Shown here one piece after another: positions 1 through 5,746 of a stretch of DNA of 7,381 bases. Position numbers and translations under genes: made by a program. Below the pieces are notes generated by a model, which was not told the origin of the DNA, did not search any database, and was given only the letters and a program-made list of their open reading frames with translations. Position 1 is the first letter of the stretch, and every line of letters begins with the position of its first letter. The stretch comes from JANWXR01 sp033577755 (GTDB lineage Bacteria; Chloroflexota; Anaerolineae; Anaerolineales; UBA6663): the NCBI GenBank assembly GCA_033577755.1, contig JAVQXV010000152.1, forward strand, positions 1-7,381, given 5' to 3'.

Positions 1-134
1 AACAGCCGGACGGCGAAGGAATCTGCTTTTATACAGGCCGCCCGACAAGGCAGCAAGCTATCTTCGCACGCGCCTATTAGTCCGATGCGACGGACGTGAC
101 CGGCGTCTGCCGAGGCAGCGCTGCCACGTTTGAC
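1..134. other. No recognisable gene; structured, palindromic stretch
   Basis: I see no convincing coding region here. The + strand is open in frame 1 from the window edge to a TGA near 109, but the roughly 35 residues match no family I know. The 3' half is rich in dyads: GTCCG/CGGAC at 80-84 and 91-95, ACGTG/CACGT at 94-98 and 125-129, and a perfect 12-bp palindrome, GGCAGCGCTGCC, at 114-125. It lies just downstream of the decayed receiver gene on the - strand, so it could be a leftover terminator, but no T-tract follows on either strand. Confidence 0.4.
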
Positions 135-437
135 TCAGCTGGTAGGATACAGAGGTCGTTGGCCGTTGCCGGCTGGAAGCAGAGACTGAATGGTTTGAGC
201 CAGACTGCGTAGCGAATAGGGCTTGATCAGCACTGCGCTGGCGCCCAGCTATCTAAGCAAGGCCTGTTCGTGTGTCAGAGTCAGCGCCGTTCAGATGATG
301 GTGGGGATAGAGCCAAAAGCTTCCTGATAACGCAACCAGCGGACGTAAGCGGCCTGAGCCTCGTTCGCCGGCATAGCTTCCAGCGCAGCCTGTAAGAAAG
401 TTGTGTTGGAAGTGGTGAGGTCAAGCAGGGCGTTCAT
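135..437 (-). pseudogene. Decayed response-regulator receiver domain
   Basis: Reading the - strand from the ATG at 437-435 gives one continuous 100-codon frame to the TGA at 137-135, interrupted by TGA at 293-291 and TAG at 251-249. Read through the stops, the C-terminal two thirds looks like the second half of a CheY-type receiver: YVRWLR then FGSIPTII, a stop where the LTA strand would continue (TALTLTHEQALLR), a second stop, then LGASAVLIKPYSLRSL. The switch Thr (T of TAL) and the conserved Lys-Pro pair (Lys codon 224-222) are present. The phosphoacceptor Asp strand is not clearly recognisable in the N-terminal 30 residues, so that part may be deleted or scrambled. The ATG still has a strong ribosome-binding site, GGAGG at 446-442, 4 nt away. 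The first stop would leave a 48-residue peptide. The TAG fits a CAG-to-TAG change. I infer an inactivated two-component response regulator; no kinase is visible nearby. Confidence 0.66.
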
Positions 438-641
438 CGAGCCTCCGTTCGTGCTAGAGTGATGGTAACGGCCAATCCGTCGCCTGCCTGTAATCATCTT
501 ACTCCTATTTGAGCCTGTGGGATACACCGAAAAATCGGGATTTTCGCACCGGCCCCGGCAAGGAGACGTAATTGCCCCTGTCGGGGTAGGCTCCGGCATT
601 AAGTTAAACTATAGCCAGGCTGCACTTCAATCAGTTCCCTC
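438..641. promoter_or_regulatory. Divergent intergenic region with two small stem-loops
   Basis: About 200 bp separate the receiver remnant (-) from the acetyltransferase (+). Two dyads are visible. The first is CGAAAAAT at 528-535 against ATTTTCG at 540-546, with a CGGG loop and one bulged A. The second is CCCCGGCA at 553-560 against TGTCGGGG at 579-586, 8 bp with one G-U pair. An AT-rich patch at 599-613 (TTAAGTTAAACTATA) is the best place for a promoter -10 of the acetyltransferase, but I see no matching -35 at normal spacing. I do not recognise any riboswitch class in the fold. Confidence 0.3.
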
Positions 642-1232
642 ATGAACATTGCCCCCATCACCCTTACAGGCCGATTTGTCCGGCTCGAACCGCTCTCCGA
701 ACAGCATACGCTCGACCTGGCTCAGGCCGGCGCCGATGAGAGCATCTGGCTTTACATGCCCTACGGCCCTGTCACCACCGAAGCGCGGATGCGCGCCTGG
801 ATCAGAGACTTGCTCGAACGCCAGCAACACGGCACCGACCTGCCCTTCGCCGTGATTCATCTGGAGTCCGGCAAGGCCATCGGTGCGACACGCTACATGG
901 ACATCCGCCGGGAACATCACGGGCTAGAGATCGGCGGCACGTGGTACGGCGTGGCTTACCAGCGCACCGCGGTCAATACCGAGAGCAAATACCTGCTCTT
1001 CAAACATGCGTTTGAGACTCTCGGCTGTATCCGCGTGCAACTCAAGACCGATGTGCGCAACGAGCGTTCGCAGCGCGCCATCGAGCGACTGGGCGCGATG
1101 CGCGAGGGCGTGCTACGCAACCACATGATCTTGCCGGACGGCTATGTGCGCTCTTCTGTGCTCTACAGCGTAATTGCAGAAGAGTGGCCGCAGGTCAAAC
1201 GCCGCCTGGAAGAGAAGCTCGGACGGTCGTAA
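642..1232 (+). CDS. GNAT family N-acetyltransferase, RimJ/RimL-like (Acetyltransf_3)
   Basis: This 196-residue cytoplasmic protein should transfer an acetyl group from acetyl-CoA to an amine. Family relatives act on protein N-termini, amino acids or small-molecule amines, so the substrate cannot be named. The N-terminus (residues 5-20, LTGRFVRLEPLSEQH) is the usual first strand of Acetyltransf_3. Residues 96-121 (EIGGTWY, then YQRTAVNTESKYLLF) form the central strand and the CoA-binding turn and helix, in the QRTxxNTExK variant common in this subfamily. Residues 135-160 (LKTDVRNERSQRAIERLGA, EGVLRNH) are the C-terminal signature. Length is normal for the family and no key block is missing. 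The ATG has no clear Shine-Dalgarno sequence, but the motifs begin right after it, so the start is credible. The gene is convergent with the amidohydrolase and ends 1 nt before the nonamer array. Confidence 0.9.
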   Translation: MNIAPITLTGRFVRLEPLSEQHTLDLAQAGADESIWLYMPYGPVTTEARMRAWIRDLLERQQHGTDLPFAVIHLESGKAIGATRYMDIRREHHGLEIGGTWYGVAYQRTAVNTESKYLLFKHAFETLGCIRVQLKTDVRNERSQRAIERLGAMREGVLRNHMILPDGYVRSSVLYSVIAEEWPQVKRRLEEKLGRS

Positions 1233-1233
1233 G

Positions 1234-1314
1234 CTCGCTAAAGCGCTGAAAAGGATGAAAACGCTGAAGGAATCGTCTCAGCGGCTTCAGCGCTCTCAGC
1301 AATTTCAGCGCTCC
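1234..1314. repeat. Inverted nonamer array, 9 units, between convergent genes
   Basis: Nine 9-nt units run in strict register from 1234 to 1314. Units 2-4 (1243-1269) resemble GCGCTGAAA, and unit 1 (1234-1242) is a weaker copy. Unit 5 (1270-1278) is divergent. Units 6-9 (1279-1314) all begin CAGC, mostly CAGCG, which is the reverse complement of the first family in a shifted register. The result is nested inverted repeats: AGCGCTGAAA at 1242-1251 pairs perfectly with TTTCAGCGCT at 1303-1312, and CGCTGAAG at 1262-1269 pairs with CTTCAGCG at 1285-1292. It starts 1 nt after the acetyltransferase stop and contains the stop and last two codons of the M20 gene on the other strand. The position fits a bidirectional transcription terminator; there is no long T-tract. 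Confidence 0.8.
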
Positions 1315-2474
1315 AGCTCCCGCAGTAACCGCAGCGCCGTCTCAGCCAGCATAGCCGCGCCGATCGGCAGCGCATCCTCGTCAATGTCAAAGTCGGGCGT
1401 GTGGACGTAGCGCGGCGGGCCACCGGGCTGGCGCACGCCCAGGCGGAACATCGCGCCCGGCGCCAGCTCAAGCATATAGCTGAAGTCTTCAGCGCCCATC
1501 GTCGGCTCGCGCGGTGCCAGGCCGCCTTCACCCAACAGGTCACAGCCCACCTGCCTGATCACCTCGCACACGCTCGCATCATTAAACATCGGCGGATAGC
1601 CGCGCACAATCTCCAGATGGTAATCGCCGCCCAACGCCCGCGCAATTTGCAGGCAGCGCTCGACCTCGGCATGCAGCGCCGCGCGCGTCTCCGCTTCCAT
1701 GCTGCGTAGCGTGCCCTCGAGGTAGACCGAGGGCGGGATGACGTTCTCCGCCGTGCCGGCCTGCACAATGCCCACCGTCAGCACATTCGGCTCGAACGGG
1801 TCAATGCGGCGTGAGGGCACGGCGTAGAGCGCGTTGAGCACCTGCGTCGTCAGCCAGATCGGATCGAGCGCGACGTGCGGGCGTGCGCTGTGACCGCCCT
1901 TCCCCATGATCGTCGCTCTAAACGTGTCCACCGCCGCTGCGACCTTGCCGGCTTCGATGCCGATGCTGCCCGTCTCCAGCATGCCGTCCACGTGCAGGGC
2001 AATGACGCGCTGCACGCCCTGCAATGCGCCGTCGGCGATCATGCGCGGCGCGCCGCTCACGCCCTCCGTGTCGAAATCCTCTTCCGACGGCTGAAACAGG
2101 AGCCGAATCTGTCCCTTGAACTTCTCCTGTGCGAGCAGCCGGGCCGCGCCGAGCAACATGGCAGTGTGCGCATCGTGGCCACAGGCGTGCATCCGGCCCG
2201 CAATCTCCGATTTGTACGGCACATCGTTGGCCTCGAGGATCGGCAACGCATCCATATCGGCGCGAATGCCGACCACCGGCCCGCCGGCGTCGCCGAGGTA
2301 GCCGACCACGCCCGTCTTGCCGACGCCGGTCTGCACCTCGACCCCTAGCTCACCGAGCGTGCGCGCGACCAGCGCCGCCGTCTCGTGCACATCGAAGCCC
2401 AGCTCCGGGCGACGGTGGATGGCGCGGCGCAAGTTGACGATGAAGGGCTTGATTTCACGGGCTTTGGCGAGCAT
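1305..2474 (-). CDS. M20D family amidohydrolase (N-acyl-amino acid / hippurate hydrolase type)
   Basis: The product is a 389-residue cytosolic metallohydrolase of the M20D type, which cleaves amide bonds of N-acyl amino acids such as N-acetyl, hippuryl or indole-acetyl conjugates. The exact substrate is unknown. Visible motifs are RRPELGF (21-27), RADMDALPI (71-79), HACGHDAHT (96-104) with probable metal ligands Cys98 and His100, PSEE (129-132) with catalytic Glu131 and metal Glu132, His161, the lid-domain GKGGHSARPH (191-200), MGAEDF (326-331) and a final ligand His358 in HTPDF. The assignment of ligands follows the plant IAA-amino acid hydrolase pattern. I chose the ATG at 2474-2472 because GGAG lies 7 nt upstream and the family N-terminus starts here; the frame stays open upstream, but that part is low-complexity basic sequence over the promoter region. 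Length is typical. The stop (1307-1305) lies inside the nonamer array. A perfect TATAAT lies upstream. Confidence 0.93.
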   Translation of the reverse strand: MLAKAREIKPFIVNLRRAIHRRPELGFDVHETAALVARTLGELGVEVQTGVGKTGVVGYLGDAGGPVVGIRADMDALPILEANDVPYKSEIAGRMHACGHDAHTAMLLGAARLLAQEKFKGQIRLLFQPSEEDFDTEGVSGAPRMIADGALQGVQRVIALHVDGMLETGSIGIEAGKVAAAVDTFRATIMGKGGHSARPHVALDPIWLTTQVLNALYAVPSRRIDPFEPNVLTVGIVQAGTAENVIPPSVYLEGTLRSMEAETRAALHAEVERCLQIARALGGDYHLEIVRGYPPMFNDASVCEVIRQVGCDLLGEGGLAPREPTMGAEDFSYMLELAPGAMFRLGVRQPGGPPRYVHTPDFDIDEDALPIGAAMLAETALRLLRELER

Positions 2475-2516
2475 GGCATGTCTCCGGGGTTCATTTTTCG
2501 TTTTCCTTATCCCAAC

Positions 2517-2522
2517 ATTATA
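2517..2522 (-). promoter_or_regulatory. Perfect -10 hexamer for the M20D gene
   Basis: The - strand reads TATAAT at 2522-2517. This predicts transcription starting near 2510 and a leader of about 36 nt before the amidohydrolase ATG, which carries GGAG at the right distance. No good -35 hexamer is seen at 15-18 nt spacing, and the TG of an extended -10 is absent, so the promoter may depend on an activator or be weak. Confidence 0.45.
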
Positions 2523-2667
2523 AACGCCGCGCAACGGTGACCCATTAGGGAGGCAGTGCTCCCATTCACTGCGTCTTCGCGCCAAGCTCGCAACTGCACC
2601 TGCAGCCCTACCCTCCTTCCCTCGACCAACCCTACGGCCCCATCTTTCAGTTGTGCGCCCTTTCGCG

Positions 2668-2673
2668 GATAAT
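2668..2673 (+). promoter_or_regulatory. Possible -10 box for RNase D, near-leaderless
   Basis: GATAAT matches the -10 consensus at five of six positions. It would put the transcription start only about 3 nt before the ATG at 2683, giving an almost leaderless mRNA, which would fit the poor Shine-Dalgarno sequence. The hexamer 17 nt upstream (TTTCAG at 2645-2650) is a poor -35, so this remains tentative. Confidence 0.3.
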
Positions 2674-2682
2674 GGGCGGCGT

Positions 2683-3810
2683 ATGTCCGGCCTCCTCCCC
2701 CCGCCCCATCTCATCGAGTCTGACGCCGACGTAGCGCAGCTGATGAAGGTGCTGGCCGCCGAGCCGGCGCTGGCCGTGGATACCGAGTCCAACAGCCTGT
2801 TCGTTTACCGCGAGCGTGTCTGCCTCATCCAGTTCTCAACGCCGCAGGCCGATTACATCGTGGACCCGCTGCGCGCCGATGTGCGCCCGTTGGCCCCGCT
2901 CTTCGCCAACCCACAGCAACAGAAAATCTTTCACGCCGCCGAGTATGACATACTCAGCCTCAAGCGTGATTACGGCTTCGAGTTCGCCAACCTGTTCGAT
3001 ACGATGGTGGCCGCACGCACCCTCGGCTGGACGCAGACCGGGCTGGCCGCGCTGCTCGAGCAGCACTTCGGCGTCAAAATGAACAAGAAGCATCAGCGGG
3101 CCAACTGGGGCAAACGTCCGCTCTCCGCCGAGCAGCTGGATTATGCACGGCTGGATACGCACTATCTCTTTCAACTGCGCGACTTGCTGCTGGCCAAACT
3201 GATCCAGACCGAATGCCTGGCCGAGGCACAGGAAGAGTTTGACCGGCTGGCGCGGCTGAAGCCGGAGTCAACAACGCCTGACCCGCACGCCTTCTGGCGC
3301 GTCAGCGGCGCGCACGACCTCGATGCGCGTCAAGCCGCCATCCTAAACGAGCTGTTTCTCTACCGCGACCGGCAGGCCCGGCGCCATGATGTGCCGCCCT
3401 TCAAGGTGATGAGCGATGCGACGCTTGTGGCGCTGGCGAAACAAGCCCCGCAGCGCAAAGAAGACCTGCGCGGTGTGTTCGGCATGACCGCGGGGCAGAT
3501 TGCGCGGCACGGCGAGGAACTGCTGGCCGCCGTCAAACGCGGGCTGGCCGCCCCGCCGGCGCGTCGCCCCAAATCGCTGCCGGAGCCGGACGAAGTGCGT
3601 GAACGCTTCGAGAAGCTGCGCCGGTGGCGACGACAAAAAGCTCAGGCGCGCGGCGTCGAGTCCGACGTGATCATGCCGCGCGAGGCGCTCTGGGAGCTGG
3701 CCCGTCGCGCGCCCCGCACCATTGACGAACTGGCCAAGCTGGAGCACCTCGGCCCTTGGCGGCGGCAGAAGTACGGTGCAGAGATTTTAAAAGTTCTGGC
3801 GGACAAGTGA
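2683..3810 (+). CDS. rnd: Ribonuclease D (3'-5' exoribonuclease, DEDDy + HRDC)
   Basis: This 375-residue protein is an RNase D, a 3'-5' exoribonuclease that trims tRNA precursors and other small RNAs in the cytoplasm; 375 residues is also the length of the E. coli enzyme. The DEDDy catalytic set is complete: Asp33 and Glu35 in VDTES, Asp89 in HAAEYDILSL, and Tyr154 with Asp158 in DYARLDTHYL. The first HRDC domain occupies about 213-287 (ARQAAILNELFLYRDRQA, GMTAGQI) and a second HRDC-like helical domain about 300-375, as in the canonical enzyme. I chose the ATG at 2683 because the family N-terminus (PPPHLIESDADV) follows it; a GTG at 2653 would add 10 unrelated residues and place the likely -10 inside the gene. 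The Shine-Dalgarno is weak (GGGCGG). The heptamer hairpin array begins 3 nt after the stop. Confidence 0.93.
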   Translation: MSGLLPPPHLIESDADVAQLMKVLAAEPALAVDTESNSLFVYRERVCLIQFSTPQADYIVDPLRADVRPLAPLFANPQQQKIFHAAEYDILSLKRDYGFEFANLFDTMVAARTLGWTQTGLAALLEQHFGVKMNKKHQRANWGKRPLSAEQLDYARLDTHYLFQLRDLLLAKLIQTECLAEAQEEFDRLARLKPESTTPDPHAFWRVSGAHDLDARQAAILNELFLYRDRQARRHDVPPFKVMSDATLVALAKQAPQRKEDLRGVFGMTAGQIARHGEELLAAVKRGLAAPPARRPKSLPEPDEVRERFEKLRRWRRQKAQARGVESDVIMPREALWELARRAPRTIDELAKLEHLGPWRRQKYGAEILKVLADK

Positions 3811-3813
3811 TAC

Positions 3814-3902
3814 GTGCCGCGTATTGCGTAGTGCGTATTGCGTATCACGTTCCCTACGCTACACGCAACACGCCATACGTAATACGTAATACGCAATACC
3901 AA
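3814..3902. repeat. Inverted heptamer array forming a long hairpin
   Basis: Five 7-nt units like GTATTGC run from 3814 to 3848, a 5-nt GTTCC follows, and seven 7-nt units like ATACGCA run from 3854 to 3902. The second family is the reverse complement of the first in a rotated register. The best stem pairs 3821-3845 with 3875-3899: by my count 22 Watson-Crick pairs, two G-U pairs and one mismatch, closing a 29-nt loop. The motif ACGTTCC occurs twice, at 3847-3853 and 3904-3910, just after each half. The array starts 3 nt after the RNase D stop and ends 37 nt before the next start codon. It may terminate or insulate transcription, although there is no T-tract. Within the array the composition is far richer in A and T than in the genes. 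Confidence 0.85.
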
Positions 3903-3939
3903 TACGTTCCATTCACTCTGCAACGAAAGAGAATCTGCT

Positions 3940-5334
3940 ATGCAAATCACCTTCCACGGCGCAGCGCAGACCGTCACCGGCTCACAGCATCTGGTCGAGG
4001 TCAATGGTCGGTGCATTCTGCTCGATTGCGGCCTGTACCAGGGGCAGCGCGCCGAAGCCCGCGCTCGCAACCAGACCTTCCGCTTCGACCCGCCAAAGCT
4101 CGACGCGGTGGTGCTCTCACACGCGCATATTGACCACTCCGGCAACCTGCCCTCGCTGGCCAAACAGGGTTACCGCGGCCCCGTCTATGCCACGCCGGCC
4201 ACGCGCGACCTGTGCGAGCACATGCTGCGCGATGCAGCGCGCATTCAGGAATCGGACGTGGAGTTCTACAACCGCAAGGCTGTGCAGCGCGGCGATGCGC
4301 CGGACGCGGAAGCCCTGTACACCGAAGAGGACGCCGCCGCGGCGCTGGCGCTCTTCCGCACCCATCCGCTGGATCGGCCCTTCGAGGTCGCGCCCGGCGT
4401 CGTCTGCACCTTCCGCGAGGCCGGCCATATCCTCGGCTCGGCCATGGTCGTGCTCGACATCGAAGAGAAGAGTCGCAGGCTCCGTCTGGCTTTCTCCGGC
4501 GACCTGGGCCGATTGGGCTTGCCGATTCTGAACGACCCCGTCTTCCTGCAGGACGTGGACTACCTCATCATGGAATGCACCTACGGGCGCAAGATCCACC
4601 GCCCGCCGGAAGAGGCAGAGCAGGAATTCCGCGCGCTGGTGCAGGCAACGGTGGCACGCGGCGGCAAGATCATCGTGCCGGCCTTCGCCGTAGGCCGCAC
4701 GCAGGAGATCGTCTATTACCTGAACAAGATGATCCGAGCGGGCGAGGTTCCTGCCATCCCTGTCTTTGTGGATAGCCCGCTGGCCGTTGACGTTTCGGCG
4801 GTGTTCAGGGCGCACGCCGAGCTGTTCGATGCCGAGACGCGCCGCCTGCTCCACGAGAACGGTGATGCTTTCGGCTTCAAATCGCTGAGATACACCCGTA
4901 CGGTGGAAGAGAGCAAGGCCATCAACGACGTGCGCGGGCCGTGTGTCATTATCAGCCCATCGGGCATGGCCGAGTCCGGGCGCATCCTGCACCATCTCAA
5001 ACACAATATCGAAGAGCCGCGCAATACCGTGCTCATCGTCTCCTGGCAGGCGCCTCACACGCTGGGACGTCGCCTGGCCGAGCGCGAGTCGCAGGTGAAA
5101 ATCTTCGGCGAGTGGTACAAACTACGTGCGCAGGTCGCCACCATCAACGGCTTATCCGGCCACGCCGGCTGCGACTTGCTGCTCCGCTGGGCGGCGGCCC
5201 TCAAGCCGCGCGTGAAAAACGTCTTCCTCGTCCACGGCGAGCCGGAAGCCGCCTCGGCGCTCAAGGCCTCATTGGAGACCGAGGGACTGCGCGGCGTACA
5301 TGCGCCGGTTTTGCACGAGAGCGTCGCGGTGTAA
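3940..5334 (+). CDS. Beta-CASP metallo-beta-lactamase ribonuclease (CPSF73/TTHA0252-like)
   Basis: This 464-residue protein belongs to the bacterial group of RNA-cutting metallo-beta-lactamases related to eukaryotic CPSF-73 and to Thermus TTHA0252. It should be a zinc-dependent endoribonuclease, possibly also with 5'-exonuclease activity, acting in RNA processing or decay. The zinc-site motifs are complete: Asp29 in LLDCG, HAHIDH at 61-66, His163 in AGHILGS, and Asp188 in SGDLG. The beta-CASP insert follows, with acidic motif A at Glu212 (ECTYG), PAFAVGRTQE (247-256), FVDSPLAV (276-283), SPSGMAESGR (339-348) and His408 in LSGHAG. The C-terminal RMMBL segment has His432 in VHGE. The ATG has a purine tract GAAAGAGAA at 3925-3933, 6 nt upstream. 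I see no KH domain, which separates it from the archaeal enzymes. Target RNA is unknown. It follows RNase D but is separated from it by the hairpin array. Confidence 0.92.
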   Translation: MQITFHGAAQTVTGSQHLVEVNGRCILLDCGLYQGQRAEARARNQTFRFDPPKLDAVVLSHAHIDHSGNLPSLAKQGYRGPVYATPATRDLCEHMLRDAARIQESDVEFYNRKAVQRGDAPDAEALYTEEDAAAALALFRTHPLDRPFEVAPGVVCTFREAGHILGSAMVVLDIEEKSRRLRLAFSGDLGRLGLPILNDPVFLQDVDYLIMECTYGRKIHRPPEEAEQEFRALVQATVARGGKIIVPAFAVGRTQEIVYYLNKMIRAGEVPAIPVFVDSPLAVDVSAVFRAHAELFDAETRRLLHENGDAFGFKSLRYTRTVEESKAINDVRGPCVIISPSGMAESGRILHHLKHNIEEPRNTVLIVSWQAPHTLGRRLAERESQVKIFGEWYKLRAQVATINGLSGHAGCDLLLRWAAALKPRVKNVFLVHGEPEAASALKASLETEGLRGVHAPVLHESVAV

Positions 5335-5356
5335 ACTATCCCCGGCGCTAAGCATC

Positions 5357-5405
5357 TACTTGACACTTGACACTTGACACGTGGCACTTGACACCTGAAA
5401 CGTGA
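5357..5405 (+). repeat. Direct heptamer array CACTTGA, 7 units
   Basis: Seven consecutive 7-nt units in perfect register span 5357-5405, with consensus CACTTGA. Units at 5364, 5371 and 5385 are exact; TACTTGA, CACGTGG, CACCTGA and AACGTGA are variants. Unlike the other arrays there is no reverse-complement half, so no long hairpin forms. Four copies of TTGACA, the sigma-70 -35 consensus, result (5360-5365, 5367-5372, 5374-5379, 5388-5393), but no -10 follows at normal spacing. The array starts 22 nt after the nuclease stop and ends 5 nt before the next ATG, so it occupies the place where a ribosome-binding site would be expected. Confidence 0.85.
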
Positions 5406-5410
5406 AGACG

Positions 5411-5674
5411 ATGAGCTTCGATAACCTGCCTCCCGATACCGATGAAAAAGCGCTGCGTGCCTTCCTCCGGCGCATCGAATATAGTCTGGAGATGATCAAT
5501 CGCCGCCTCAAGCGCTTCGAAGAAGATTTTGGCATGGATTCGGAAGTGTTCTATGCCAAACTGCAAAACGCCGAACTGGAAGAACGTCTGGAGTATGCCG
5601 AGTGGGCGGGCACGCATGAGATGCAGCAGCGCCTGCTTCGGCAACGGGACGAGCTGCGCCGGCGCCTGATGTGA
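5411..5674 (+). CDS. Small helical protein of unknown function, antitoxin-like motif
   Basis: This 87-residue acidic/basic protein is predicted to be almost wholly helical, with heptad-like spacing at 13-36 (LRAFLRRIEYSLEMINRR) and at the C-terminus (QRLLRQRDELRRRL); it has no membrane segment or signal peptide. The centre reads RFEEDFGMDSEVFYAKL and, a little later, EYAEWAG. This resembles a pattern I recall from small prokaryotic proteins, (K/R)YGMSSEEFY ... EWA, some of which are encoded beside TumE/DUF6516-type toxins. That link is from memory and unproven. No toxin-like partner is present on either side. I prefer the ATG at 5411; a GTG at 5402 in the same frame would add three residues and lies inside the last heptamer. 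Neither has a good ribosome-binding site. It is probably co-transcribed with the M24 gene, 72 bp downstream. Confidence 0.72.
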   Translation: MSFDNLPPDTDEKALRAFLRRIEYSLEMINRRLKRFEEDFGMDSEVFYAKLQNAELEERLEYAEWAGTHEMQQRLLRQRDELRRRLM

Positions 5675-5684
5675 CTGCCGGCAG
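5675..5684. repeat. 10-bp palindrome after the 87-residue gene
   Basis: CTGCCGGCAG directly follows the TGA at 5672-5674. It is a perfect palindrome, but with no loop and no T-tract it is a poor terminator. This is the only gap after a + strand gene in the window without a short-unit array. Confidence 0.35.
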
Positions 5685-5733
5685 CAGGCCGTAGCCTACC
5701 GCGATCCGCTGTTGGCAATCCACCGGCATAACA

Positions 5734-5740
5734 AAAGGAG
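5734..5740 (+). promoter_or_regulatory. Strong ribosome-binding site that fixes the GTG start of the M24 gene
   Basis: AAAGGAG at 5734-5740 is followed by a 6-nt spacer and GTG at 5747. It is the best Shine-Dalgarno sequence on the + strand here and supports the non-ATG start. Confidence 0.75.
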
Positions 5741-5746
5741 AGATTT

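Larger units (their letters stand above)
2475..2682. promoter_or_regulatory. Divergent promoter region between the M20D gene and RNase D
   Basis: This 208-bp gap holds no gene I can support. On the - strand it carries a perfect -10 hexamer and a ribosome-binding site for the amidohydrolase. Upstream of that -10 is a compact set of dyads: GGGAG/CTCCC at 2548-2552 and 2559-2563, overlapping GCAGTG/CACTGC at 2553-2558 and 2567-2572, flanked by a direct repeat of CCCATT at 2541-2546 and 2561-2566. The two dyads are mutually exclusive as hairpins but could be a protein-binding site. On the + strand a GATAAT at 2668-2673 may be the -10 for RNase D. Confidence 0.45.

Noticed and set aside
1..110. 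3' end of a + strand gene
   Set aside because: Frame 1 is open to about 109 but its residues match no family I recognise and the stretch is too short to judge.
135..437. Stops explained by a recoded genetic code (TGA as Trp)
   Set aside because: TAG also interrupts the frame, and all intact genes in the window use TGA, TAA or TAG as normal stops.
551..586. Riboswitch upstream of the acetyltransferase
   Set aside because: There is an 8-bp stem with a G-U pair, but no conserved core of any riboswitch class I know, and alternative pairings are equally good.
2653..2682. GTG start for RNase D
   Set aside because: The ATG at 2683 gives the 375-residue length and the normal family N-terminus; the extension has no Shine-Dalgarno sequence.
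2475..2792. N-terminal extension of the M20D protein
   Set aside because: The frame is open upstream, but the added sequence is basic low-complexity, covers the TATAAT and overlaps the RNase D start; GGAG supports the ATG at 2474.
3814..3902. CRISPR-like array
   Set aside because: Units are 7 nt with no spacers, degenerate, and turn into their reverse complement; no cas gene is present.
4117..5058. Long open frame on the - strand opposite the beta-CASP gene
   Set aside because: The + strand frame has complete catalytic motifs; the antisense translation is low-complexity Arg/Gly/Ala/His sequence typical of high-GC DNA.
5360..5393. Four tandem sigma-70 promoters from the TTGACA copies
   Set aside because: No -10-like hexamer lies 15-19 nt after any of them; the hexamer arises from the CACTTGA unit.
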